Shown here: piece after piece, positions 19,181 through 27,497 of the stretch
Numbering within the stretch: position 1 is the stretch's first letter
How the letters are laid out: each line of letters opens with the position of its first letter
Origin: Candidatus Kaiserbacteria bacterium
GTDB taxonomy: Bacteria > Patescibacteriota > Minisyncoccia > Phycocordibacterales > UBA2100
Direction of reading: 5' to 3'
NCBI GenBank assembly: GCA_028286865.1
Contig: JAQBQU010000014.1
Span: 1 to 40,158, forward strand
DNA: 40,158 nt
The notes under the pieces: generated by a model
What the model was told of the DNA's origin: nothing
The model's database searches: none
Seen by the model: only the letters and a program-made list of their open reading frames with translations
Translations under genes and position numbers: made by a program

Positions 19181-20884
19181 TTATTTCTTCCACTTCTGGA
19201 TCCACGCCTGGATCGTGGTTTGGTTGCTCACATTGCACCAGCCGACCGCCGGATAGGTCGTACCGTCCCATGCCGCATTCGCGGTGCCGTCGCTCCCCGC
19301 TCCTGTCCAGTTGGCAACCGTGTCGCTCAAAAGCTGCGTCATGGATCCCGTGATCGTGGTCTTCGACTGCTCTGCCGCCTGCTGATCGTATTGCGTGTGC
19401 AGCTTGTGCTGAGAGACGAGCGTATCGAGCTGCTGGAGTGCGATGCGTTGCGCATCGAGCGAGGTTGTATTGGTCACTCCGGTGAGCAGCTGATTGATGA
19501 GGGTAAGCGCAGTATTGGAGCTATTGATATTGGCCACGGTCGCGTTCGCGAGCGGCGTGATCTGTCCGTCGACGATCGCTTGAGAAAAGACGGTGGAGGT
19601 GGCGATCTTGAGGGTGATCGCCGAAGGGCAGGTCCGCACTCCCTCGGCGTCGGTGGTGCACCCTTGTGCGACAGCGGTGCAGGTGTTGTCGGATTTCAGT
19701 GTTCCCGATGTGCACACATTTTGGATGATCGCGTTCCAGCAGATATTTTCTTTGCTGCGAAGCGAATTGATCGTGTTGGTGAGTACGGTGCCGATCGCCT
19801 GCATTGCGGCGAGGTAGCCCTGCTCGATCGTGCGGTTGGCGCCGAGTATCGTGATGGCGGCATTGAGAGCGCTGTTGCGGATACCGGCGGCGGATTCGCT
19901 CGCGACCTGATCGAGATACGATGCCTGCGAGCCGGTCCGCTGAGTGAGTCCGATGAGTCCCCTGTTGTCTCCGGTCACCTGCGAAGTGATGCCCGCAAAA
20001 AGCGCGCCCACCATCTGATCGATGTCGTTGGCATTCTCGAGCTGGCGGAAGCCGGTCTGGAGCGCCTGCTGAATGTTGGAACTCACGATCGCTCCCGGTG
20101 TCACGGTGATGATGTTGCCGTTCTCATCCACGGTCTGTACCGGATATGTGCCGTTGCCCCACCCGACCTGTGTCATCTGGTCGTTCCACCCCGAAGCAGC
20201 ATCGCCCATCACAACGCCATTTGCCCGAATTGCGGCGAAATACGGCAAGCAGTTCGGATTCATCAAGGATGCGAGGCCCGCCCAACTGAATGATTGCGTC
20301 GGATTGGTCTCGAGCGCCTTGAGGTCTCCGGTATACGGGCACGCGAGCGACTGCGCGCGGGCGTTGATGCTCGCGGAGTATCCCTGTGCAATGGCTCGCT
20401 GTATGGATGCTTTGAAAGCCGGGTTCACGGCGCTGAGCGTACTGCCCTGCAAGCTGTTCACCACGGATTTCGTCCAGAACGCGGTGCTCTCCTGAGGAAT
20501 ACTTTGTAAAAACTGCGCCTGGCCGTTGCGTCCTGAGGTATAGACCACGGTCATCTGCTTGGTGAGCGCCGATGTCACGCCTTCGCGCTGACGATCGACG
20601 ATGCCGCGCAATACACACTCCTTATACACAAGATATCCCGTGTTGAGGGTCACCGCCGCGTCGTTGACCGGCACGTACGCGCCGCCGGTGGCGGAGAGAG
20701 AGCCGACGCTCATCGAATACGCTCCGTTGAGGTTGCAGCCGAAGACGCCGTCTTTTTGGAACGCATACGTGCTCGAATAATCAGCGGTCGCAGTGACCGT
20801 GTTCGTCGTATCGGTCTGTGCGGATGCAAGAAAAGGCAGGGCGAGTATCGCCGCGGCCGACAGTATTATGCGCGAATATCTCAT
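19181..20884 (-). CDS. Exported hypothetical protein of T4SS-like cluster
   Basis: 567 aa; MRYSRIILSAAAILALPFLASAQ signal peptide; operonic (TAATATG junction with the VirB6-like gene, 4-nt overlap upstream). Confidence 0.75.
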   Translation of the reverse strand: MRYSRIILSAAAILALPFLASAQTDTTNTVTATADYSSTYAFQKDGVFGCNLNGAYSMSVGSLSATGGAYVPVNDAAVTLNTGYLVYKECVLRGIVDRQREGVTSALTKQMTVVYTSGRNGQAQFLQSIPQESTAFWTKSVVNSLQGSTLSAVNPAFKASIQRAIAQGYSASINARAQSLACPYTGDLKALETNPTQSFSWAGLASLMNPNCLPYFAAIRANGVVMGDAASGWNDQMTQVGWGNGTYPVQTVDENGNIITVTPGAIVSSNIQQALQTGFRQLENANDIDQMVGALFAGITSQVTGDNRGLIGLTQRTGSQASYLDQVASESAAGIRNSALNAAITILGANRTIEQGYLAAMQAIGTVLTNTINSLRSKENICWNAIIQNVCTSGTLKSDNTCTAVAQGCTTDAEGVRTCPSAITLKIATSTVFSQAIVDGQITPLANATVANINSSNTALTLINQLLTGVTNTTSLDAQRIALQQLDTLVSQHKLHTQYDQQAAEQSKTTITGSMTQLLSDTVANWTGAGSDGTANAAWDGTTYPAVGWCNVSNQTTIQAWIQKWKK

Positions 20885-21711
20885 GGTGTTTTTTGGGAGT
20901 AGTACGAGCCGAGCGCGTTGAATGAATTGTACATGTCCGCTTCTGCCTTATTATACGTGCGCAAAAGCGCAGCGCTCGCGAGCGCATCTTCACCGTGGAC
21001 CGACATCGCTTCGATAGTCGCAGAGAATTCGCTCATCGCATTGAGCACACTCAGGTGATAGTTGACCGCATCGCGCGGGACCACCACGTGTGCGGTGAGT
21101 GCGATCGCCTCATCGTAATTGACCGCAGCTGCGCGCAGCTGGGTGAGGTACGTGGGATCGCTCGTCTCTTCGTATTTTGCAAAAAGGTCGAGCTCGGAGA
21201 GAGTGTTCTTCAAAAGAGGCGCAAATGCGGTGCGCAGATCCGCGCGATACGTGAGCATGCGCTGGTATGAGGTGTCGGTGTCGGTCTTGAGGTCGGCGAG
21301 GGCGTACGTCTTATACGATACGACGGCGCGCATATTGGCGGCTACATTTCCGGCCGCGAGCGCGGCGGTACTCGAGGAGTATGTTCCCTGATCCTGAAGT
21401 CCCGCGTACTGGCCCACGAGCTGGGCAGTTACCATCGGCCCGATCATAGCGATCGGATCAGTGTTCGAAGTGTTCGATGCGTCGACCCCGACGACCGTGC
21501 TCTGCCCCAAAAGAAGTTTTTCCTGTTGTTGCGTCGCGGCGTCTCCTGCGGAGACATCCGTATCACTCGATGCCACCTCCGCTACCGCGACCGAAGGTTC
21601 GGGTTGCATGGATCCGGTAATGCGCCACGCGGAAACGCTCAGGAGTGCAATCACAGAGAGCATGGCAGCTACTGACATGGGAGTGAGAGTGATGTGTTGC
21701 AATACGCGCAC
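20881..21711 (-). CDS. Membrane-anchored hypothetical protein of T4SS-like cluster
   Basis: 276 aa; N-terminal TM (MSVAAMLSVIALLSVSAWRI), then helical region; 4-nt overlap with the next gene. Confidence 0.7.
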   Translation of the reverse strand: MRVLQHITLTPMSVAAMLSVIALLSVSAWRITGSMQPEPSVAVAEVASSDTDVSAGDAATQQQEKLLLGQSTVVGVDASNTSNTDPIAMIGPMVTAQLVGQYAGLQDQGTYSSSTAALAAGNVAANMRAVVSYKTYALADLKTDTDTSYQRMLTYRADLRTAFAPLLKNTLSELDLFAKYEETSDPTYLTQLRAAAVNYDEAIALTAHVVVPRDAVNYHLSVLNAMSEFSATIEAMSVHGEDALASAALLRTYNKAEADMYNSFNALGSYYSQKTP

Positions 21712-21764
21712 ACTAGAAGTATATCACCGCACGCAGCGTGAATGGCTCAGTTGCTCCCCTTTTT

Positions 21765-22724
21765 TCAGATACCGCCGCCTCCCGAGAATGTAAATACGCT
21801 TCCCGGATCTCCCGGAGCGAACACAACGCCCGAGAGCGAAAGATATTGCGCGAGCGCGACGTATTTCTTGGTGAATGTCTCGACGGAAGTGTCATATGCC
21901 TTGATCGCCGCGATGAACGTGTCATCGCCGGGAGCGTCGGGGACGGCGCTGAGCTTCTCGCCGATGTCGATATAGCCGGCAGCGAGCGCCTGATTGAGGG
22001 TTTTGGCCGCATCGGGCACCCCGTCCATGGTCTGAAGTGATACACCGACCGCTTTGAGCGCATCGCCGATATCCTTTACGGCCCGTCCTTTTTGGGTATT
22101 TTGGCGGTCGACTGCCTGATCTTTTAAGATAGAAGATGTATTTTGGCGACCGCTTTCGTATGTTTGTATATACCCTCCCGCGTTGTTGCCGTATTCATAC
22201 AGTGCCTGTTGCGCCGCGCTGCGCGTTCGGCCAGGTGAAGTCGTACTGATAAGCCCCTGAGGGATGAACTGATATGAGGCATGTATCGAAGTATCTGCTG
22301 TTGTGGTACCTGAAACCGAAGCATTTGGCTGAGTTCCGACACCCATCGAAGTAGCCCATGCCTGCACGTCGAATGAATCACCAGTATTTTGGCTCACTGC
22401 GACGGTATGTACCGGGATCGGAGTGAGAGAAATGGCAGTGTTGCCGCCGGAGCCTCCGGAGGAAAGATTCGTCAGTACCGGGTTTTGTTCCCCGTACGAA
22501 GATGAGTTGACCAGTGTACCGTCACCGCCGCCCCATACCTGCAGCGTATTGGTAGCGGATGCCGGCACGTGGCTCTTCACGACAATGGCGCCAAGCACGA
22601 GAAGTATTCCCGCGCCCACGCACGCGCTCGTGTATATATGAGTACTGAGCCATTCCGCCGCCCCCATTCCCTGCGGCGCCGCTGTTCGGGGAGTGTACCC
22701 GCTCTTATCGATGAAGGGCTCCAT
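21765..22724 (-). CDS. Membrane-anchored hypothetical protein, first gene of T4SS-like cluster
   Basis: Likely start MEPFIDKSGYTPRTAAPQG at 22724 with TM ACVGAGILLVLGAIVV; TATACT -10 lies 7 nt upstream. The ORF-track extension to 23087 overlaps the divergent gene and is unlikely. Confidence 0.7.
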   Translation of the reverse strand: MEPFIDKSGYTPRTAAPQGMGAAEWLSTHIYTSACVGAGILLVLGAIVVKSHVPASATNTLQVWGGGDGTLVNSSSYGEQNPVLTNLSSGGSGGNTAISLTPIPVHTVAVSQNTGDSFDVQAWATSMGVGTQPNASVSGTTTADTSIHASYQFIPQGLISTTSPGRTRSAAQQALYEYGNNAGGYIQTYESGRQNTSSILKDQAVDRQNTQKGRAVKDIGDALKAVGVSLQTMDGVPDAAKTLNQALAAGYIDIGEKLSAVPDAPGDDTFIAAIKAYDTSVETFTKKYVALAQYLSLSGVVFAPGDPGSVFTFSGGGGI

Positions 22725-22763
22725 GAGAGAAAGTATACCGTATTGATATCGTATACTGTCCGT

Positions 22764-23078
22764 ATGCGTGCACTGATCGCTTCCGCTCTCCTGACATTTC
22801 TTTTCCCGCTGAGCGCCTTTGCATTCCCGTTCGGCGGGCAGGCCGCACTCGTCATCCCCTGCTACAACGGTGCTATCTATGCGTTCATCGGGCCTCCTAT
22901 CGGCGGCCCGTATATATGGACCCCGTCGACGCAAACCTATCGCAACGGTCCGCCGACGCACTCCGGTCAGTGGCTCTTGGGTCTTGCGGGCGCTCCCTAC
23001 TATTGCATCGTCTCCATCGAACCGATCAACGTATTTCCTGGAACCGCAATTATGATGCTTGGGACCTCTCAGCAATAA
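22764..23078 (+). CDS. Small secreted protein with two conserved-looking Cys
   Basis: MRALIASALLTFLFPLSAFA signal peptide; FPFGGQAALVIPCYNG...GQWLLGLAGAPYYCIVS...PGTAIMMLGTS; TATACT ends 6 nt before ATG; dedicated terminator. Confidence 0.7.
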   Translation: MRALIASALLTFLFPLSAFAFPFGGQAALVIPCYNGAIYAFIGPPIGGPYIWTPSTQTYRNGPPTHSGQWLLGLAGAPYYCIVSIEPINVFPGTAIMMLGTSQQ

Positions 23079-23104
23079 AAACAGCACCTTCGTGCTGTTT
23101 TTAT
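23077..23104. terminator. Rho-independent terminator (bidirectional)
   Basis: AAAAACAGCAC-CTTC-GTGCTGTTTTT. Confidence 0.85.
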
Positions 23105-23215
23105 GCGAGAGGTCAGGCGGAGCGTTACCGAGCCAGTAGGCGAGGTCGCGAGCCGTGGTCAGAAAAATTTCTGAGCGACGGCGAAGAAATTATTTGTGAC
23201 CTTCGCAACAGTAGG

Positions 23216-23983
23216 CTAGTACAATTTCTCCGTAAGAAGCTTCCACTCCCCGATCTTAATATCCTCCGCCCGCGCTTTCTCAGGTATCCCGCACTCGCTC
23301 ATCGCAGCGATCACCTTTTCTTTCTCGAACACGACCGCAAGATTGTTCGCGACGAACTTTCGCTTTGATGCGAATCCGGCGCGAACGACCGTGAAGAATT
23401 GCTCTTCGGTGATAGTGTCAAAAAAAGTTCCCGAAATATCGGTAATAGCGAGTATCGCAGAATCTACCGACGGTGGCGGCGAGAAATGCGTCTTCGAGAC
23501 CTTGGCGATGATCTTGGGCACGCCGAAGGCCTTCACTGAGAGCGACAAAATACTTTCCTTTACTCCCGTGATGCGCTGCGCGACCTCTTTTTGAATAAGC
23601 AGTGCCATTGCCCGCGGCTTATCTTTTGCGGTGAGGAACTGACGGATGATCTCGCCGGTGATGTAATACGGAATATTTGCGGCAACAATGTATCGAGAGA
23701 TGCCGAGTGATGCGGGCGTCACGTTGCGGATATCGTCTGAAACGATCGTGAGCTTTCCGCTCGATATCTCCGCGGCGAATGTCTCATTGAGAAGTGTCAC
23801 GAGTGCCTCGTCTTTTTCGATCGCGATCACGGGGCCCAAAGTAAGAAGTTCTCGTGTGAGTACGCCTTTGCCGGGGCCCACTTCCACGATCACTTCCCCT
23901 TCCAGCGGTTCTACCGCATGCGCGAGCGTACGCGCTGCCCACGAATGTATGAGGAAATGCTGACCGAGTCGTGCGCCCTTCAT
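23216..23983 (-). CDS. rsmA: 16S rRNA (adenine1518/1519-N6)-dimethyltransferase
   Basis: KGARLGQHFLIHSWAARTLAH; VEVGPGKGVLTRELL; IVAANIPYYITGEIIRQFL; KTHFSPPPSVDSAIL. Confidence 0.95.
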   Translation of the reverse strand: MKGARLGQHFLIHSWAARTLAHAVEPLEGEVIVEVGPGKGVLTRELLTLGPVIAIEKDEALVTLLNETFAAEISSGKLTIVSDDIRNVTPASLGISRYIVAANIPYYITGEIIRQFLTAKDKPRAMALLIQKEVAQRITGVKESILSLSVKAFGVPKIIAKVSKTHFSPPPSVDSAILAITDISGTFFDTITEEQFFTVVRAGFASKRKFVANNLAVVFEKEKVIAAMSECGIPEKARAEDIKIGEWKLLTEKLY

Positions 23984-25884
23984 ATAATGTATGTCTCATC
24001 GTCGTCGAGCAGTGATCGCTTGCGAACCGAGGGAGCAATGGTGTTCATAAGACGCGCATCGATATCTTCGAGGAATTCCGATGGCAGCGTGTATTCGCGG
24101 GAGCCGTATTTCATACGCTCCGCAGCATAGCTGAGATACAGTCGTTTGCGCGCGCGCGTGAGGGCGACATAAAAGAGCCGGCGGTCCTCTTCGGGGTCGC
24201 GTTTCTCGTCTTCACGCGTCGACGGAAAAAGCCCCTGTTCAAGCCCTGTAATGAATACCGCGTCGAATTCAAGGCCTTTTGAAGCATGCACCGTCATGAG
24301 CGATACCGCGCTCACTTCGTCTTTGATCTGGTCCTGGTCGCTCTGGAGCGCAGCCTCTTCGAGCAGTTTTTCCATTCCCTCCGGACACGTGTCCGAATCG
24401 AATTTGGTCGCGAGGTTCACGAGTTCGCGGATGTTGCCGAGGCGCTCCTCGCCGTCGTCCGCATTTTTGTACATGTTCTCGATGCCGCTTGCCTCGACCG
24501 CGTAGCGTACCGCTTCGGATGCGGGCAGTGTATTGATCGCATGCTTGATGCGCACTAAGATGTCGCGAAAGTTGGCGACCTTGGCGCGCGCGGCGGCCGG
24601 GAGCGCGGCATCATCTCCGGCGAGTACTTTATCGAGCGTCACTTTGCCTATCCCGCGCGGCGGCACGGATATGATGCGTCCGATATCGATCTTATTCTTG
24701 TCGTTCATTGCGGCGCGCAGGTACGAGAGCGTGTCTTTTACCTCCTTGCGTTCAAAGAATCGCGTGCCGAGCACACGGTACGGGACATTGTGATGGAGCA
24801 GTGCCTCTTCGAGTGCGCGTGATTGGAAGTTCTCGCGATATAAGACCGCGATATTCGAGGGCGAGGTGCCGGTCTCCACAAGTTTCAGTGCCGATTGCGC
24901 CACGAACCACGCCTCATCGATCTCGTTGCGCGCACCGTAGAGCGTGATCGCTTCGCCCACGATATTCTCAGTGAAGAGTCGCTTCGGGCGGCGGCGAACG
25001 TTCTTCTCGATGACCGAATTCGCCGCAGTCAAAATGGTCGAAGTCGAGCGATAGTTCTGCTCGAGAAGCACCACCTGTGCTCCGGGGAAATTATCTTCGA
25101 ATCCGAGCAGGTGTTCGATGTCGGCACCGCGCCAGCTGTAGATGTTCTGGTCGGTGTCACCCACGACGCATATATTGCACGTCGCACCCGCGAGGATGCG
25201 CGCGATCTCGTACTGCGAGCGGTTGGTATCCTGATATTCGTCGATCGTGATGTACTTCCAGCGATTCTGCAGTAGTGAGCGCGTGTGTTCCGACGAGCGG
25301 AGCATGTGCAGCGTTCTGTATAAAAGGTCATCGAAGTCGAGCGCCTCCTCTTCTTTGAGAAGCTTCTCGTAGATCTCCCATGCCTGGGCTACGGCCCGCT
25401 CGCGGAAGGTCCGCGCCTTTGCCTGATACTCCGATACCGAGGTCCCGTCCCCTTTTTCACGCGAGATGCCGCTGAGGATCGCCCGCGGCGTCCAGTTCTC
25501 GATGCCGAGCTTCTCGAGTGCCTGCTTCACCGCGCGCACGCTGTCGTCGCGGTCCCAAATACTGAATCCGCGCGGCAGCCCCGCTTCTGCGTGGAACTCC
25601 CGGAGCAATCGCACGCCGAGCGCATGGAAGGTCGACACGATCGGCATGCCCGAGGTCTCCGGGACGAGCTTCCGTACCCGTTCGCGCATCTCTCCGGCCG
25701 CCTTATTGGTAAAAGTAACCGCCAGTATCTGCCGCGCCGGTATCCCTTTGTCGATCAAATGGGCGATGCGATGGGTGATGGTCTTGGTCTTTCCGGCTCC
25801 GGCACCCGCCACGATCAAAAGCGGTCCTTCGGTATGTAACACTGCCTGTTTTTGTTGTATATTGAGTCCTTCGAGGTGGTCCAT
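23980..25884 (-). CDS. UvrD/PcrA-family superfamily I DNA helicase
   Basis: LLIVAGAGAGKTKTITHRIAHLI; ITIDEYQDTNRSQYEIARIL; VGDTDQNIYSWRGADIEHLL; LMTVHASKGLEFDAVFITGLEQGLFPS; VALTRARKRLYLSYA. Confidence 0.96.
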   Translation of the reverse strand: MDHLEGLNIQQKQAVLHTEGPLLIVAGAGAGKTKTITHRIAHLIDKGIPARQILAVTFTNKAAGEMRERVRKLVPETSGMPIVSTFHALGVRLLREFHAEAGLPRGFSIWDRDDSVRAVKQALEKLGIENWTPRAILSGISREKGDGTSVSEYQAKARTFRERAVAQAWEIYEKLLKEEEALDFDDLLYRTLHMLRSSEHTRSLLQNRWKYITIDEYQDTNRSQYEIARILAGATCNICVVGDTDQNIYSWRGADIEHLLGFEDNFPGAQVVLLEQNYRSTSTILTAANSVIEKNVRRRPKRLFTENIVGEAITLYGARNEIDEAWFVAQSALKLVETGTSPSNIAVLYRENFQSRALEEALLHHNVPYRVLGTRFFERKEVKDTLSYLRAAMNDKNKIDIGRIISVPPRGIGKVTLDKVLAGDDAALPAAARAKVANFRDILVRIKHAINTLPASEAVRYAVEASGIENMYKNADDGEERLGNIRELVNLATKFDSDTCPEGMEKLLEEAALQSDQDQIKDEVSAVSLMTVHASKGLEFDAVFITGLEQGLFPSTREDEKRDPEEDRRLFYVALTRARKRLYLSYAAERMKYGSREYTLPSEFLEDIDARLMNTIAPSVRKRSLLDDDETYII

Positions 25885-25935
25885 TGCATGACTATAACAT
25901 GCAAAATGTGGCCGTAAGCCAAGGTTTTATACGCT

Positions 25936-25956
25936 TTTTGTCACTTTTTGACAAAA
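25936..25956. promoter_or_regulatory. Perfect inverted repeat between divergent uvrD and LysM-M23 genes
   Basis: TTTTGTCA-CTTTT-TGACAAAA; right arm overlaps a TTGACA -35-like hexamer (25948..25953). Confidence 0.5.
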
Positions 25957-25981
25957 TAGTTATCCCCTCCTGCAATATAGT

Positions 25982-26282
25982 ATGAATTGACGATGAATCC
26001 TCCCCTGGTAGGGTGAATAGAACGGTAGCACAAACCGATTCCTGAAAAGGCGATCTCCCAAATAAGTGAGGTTTAAAGCCAAATTCCAGCCTAACTGCCC
26101 GTGCTATCGATAGAATAAGGCTTATTGTCTAGCTCAATGAGCGAAGAGAGAAAGTTCACTTTCACTCTTGCGAATGAGCGACGACAAAAGGTCTTCCAAT
26201 CTGACCTATTTTAGGGAATAAAAAGAACTCTTCGGAGAAGCGTAGCGGCGCTCCCAAGACGAAATACGGTAAGGGTCGATTC
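25982..26282 (+). ncRNA. Putative structured 5' leader of the LysM-M23 gene (possible riboswitch, class unassigned)
   Basis: ~300 nt non-coding; 9-bp pairing CGGTAGCAC (26023..26031)/GTGCTATCG (26101..26109), hairpin AAGAG-A-GAAAG-TTCA-CTTTC-A-CTCTT (26144..26169), hairpin AGGTC (26189..26193)/GACCT (26203..26207) followed by ATTTTA. Confidence 0.4.
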
Positions 26283-27386
26283 GTGCACGCGACGATCTCC
26301 CTCATTTCCTTGATGCTTATCCTCGGAACATTCGTTCCGGCAGTCGCTCGGGCGTCGGTCTTAAGCGTTATTTTGGCTTCTATCAAGAGCAATACCGCTT
26401 CCGCCGATACTATTCCCGCTACCACCTCGGGCAACGTCCAGACCATGGATCTCCTCAAGCCTGCCACCAATATCGATCCCTCGCCGACACGCGGTAGCGC
26501 TGCCATCGCCATCGTCGATGATTCCGCGCTTCTGCCTCAGGAAGGTCCCTCGGGGACCATCGCCGACATCGAAAAGCCGAAGAACGGCACGATCAGTACG
26601 TACGCGGTACAAGCGGGAGACACCATTGCAAGCGTTGCGGATCACTTCAATGTGTCCCCCAACACGATCATTTGGGCCAACGACCTCACGAAGTCCTCGA
26701 AGCTTAAGACCGGCCAGATCCTCACCATTCTCCCGATCACAAGCGTGAAATACACCGTCAAAAAGGGCGACACCATCGCCGCTATCGCCAAGCGTTACAG
26801 TGCAGACGCCGCCGACATCGCCAATTACAACGGTATCGACGAGACAACCCTCGCCGTCGGTGCGAACATCCTCATCCCGGACGGCGAAGTCCCCGCCTCT
26901 GCGGCAGTGAAGACCTCCACGACCAGGGTCCTCAAGGGTACGACCGCCTCGGGCCGCATCGTGGCGGACGCGAACAATCCGGCGGAGCCGTCGCACAATG
27001 TGGGCCCCGTAGGAACGGCAGCTGAGGTGAGCTACTACATTTCACCGCTCCAGGCCGGGACCTACGTGCAGACCCAGGGCATTCACGGCTACAACGCGGT
27101 CGACCTCGCTCCGTACGGCGGCAGAGCACTTCCGGTCATGGCATCTGCCGACGGCTCGGTCGTCGTCGCAAAGTCCGGCGGATACAACGGCGGCTACGGC
27201 AGCTACGTCGTTATCTCGCACAGCAACGGCTCGCAGACGCTCTACTCGCACCTCTCCAAGGTCACGGTATCGGTCGGCCAGCGCGTGGTACAAGGCCAGG
27301 TCGTCGGCAACGTCGGCGAGACGGGCGAAGCCACCGGGCCTCACGTCCACTTCGAGATCCGCAACGGCATCCGCAATCCGTTCTAA
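26283..27386 (+). CDS. LysM-repeat M23 family metallopeptidase
   Basis: GTG start; signal-like N-terminus; two LysM repeats (YAVQAGDTIASVADHFNVSPNTIIWANDL, YTVKKGDTIAAIAKRYSADAADIANYNGI); M23 motifs HGYNAVDLA, YSHLS, GPHVHFEIRNG. Confidence 0.93.
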   Translation: MHATISLISLMLILGTFVPAVARASVLSVILASIKSNTASADTIPATTSGNVQTMDLLKPATNIDPSPTRGSAAIAIVDDSALLPQEGPSGTIADIEKPKNGTISTYAVQAGDTIASVADHFNVSPNTIIWANDLTKSSKLKTGQILTILPITSVKYTVKKGDTIAAIAKRYSADAADIANYNGIDETTLAVGANILIPDGEVPASAAVKTSTTRVLKGTTASGRIVADANNPAEPSHNVGPVGTAAEVSYYISPLQAGTYVQTQGIHGYNAVDLAPYGGRALPVMASADGSVVVAKSGGYNGGYGSYVVISHSNGSQTLYSHLSKVTVSVGQRVVQGQVVGNVGETGEATGPHVHFEIRNGIRNPF

Positions 27387-27405
27387 TGCGACTTCTCTGC
27401 CCCGG

Positions 27406-27430
27406 AAAAGCGCCCAACAGGGCGCTTTTT
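27406..27430 (+). terminator. Rho-independent terminator
   Basis: AAAAGCGCCC-AACA-GGGCGCTTTTT. Confidence 0.9.
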
Positions 27431-27436
27431 CACTGA

Positions 27437-27497
27437 TTGCTTTTTATCTATTATATGGTATAATTGAGTCTGAATATAAACGCCAAGGAGGCTGCTC
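27437..27497 (+). promoter_or_regulatory. Promoter plus SD-containing 5' UTR
   Basis: TTGCTT 27437..27442 - 16 nt - TATAAT 27459..27464; AAGGAGG 27485..27491, 6 nt before ATG 27498. Confidence 0.7.

Noticed and set aside
19220-20293. 357-aa plus-strand ORF
   Set aside because: Antisense to the exported T4SS-cluster protein; Arg/Gly-rich shadow ORF with no start context or domain.
22725-23087. N-terminal extension of the 440-aa minus-strand ORF
   Set aside because: Overlaps the divergent signal-peptide gene and its terminator; ATG at 22724 has a TATACT box 7 nt upstream and gives a sensible TM-anchored protein.
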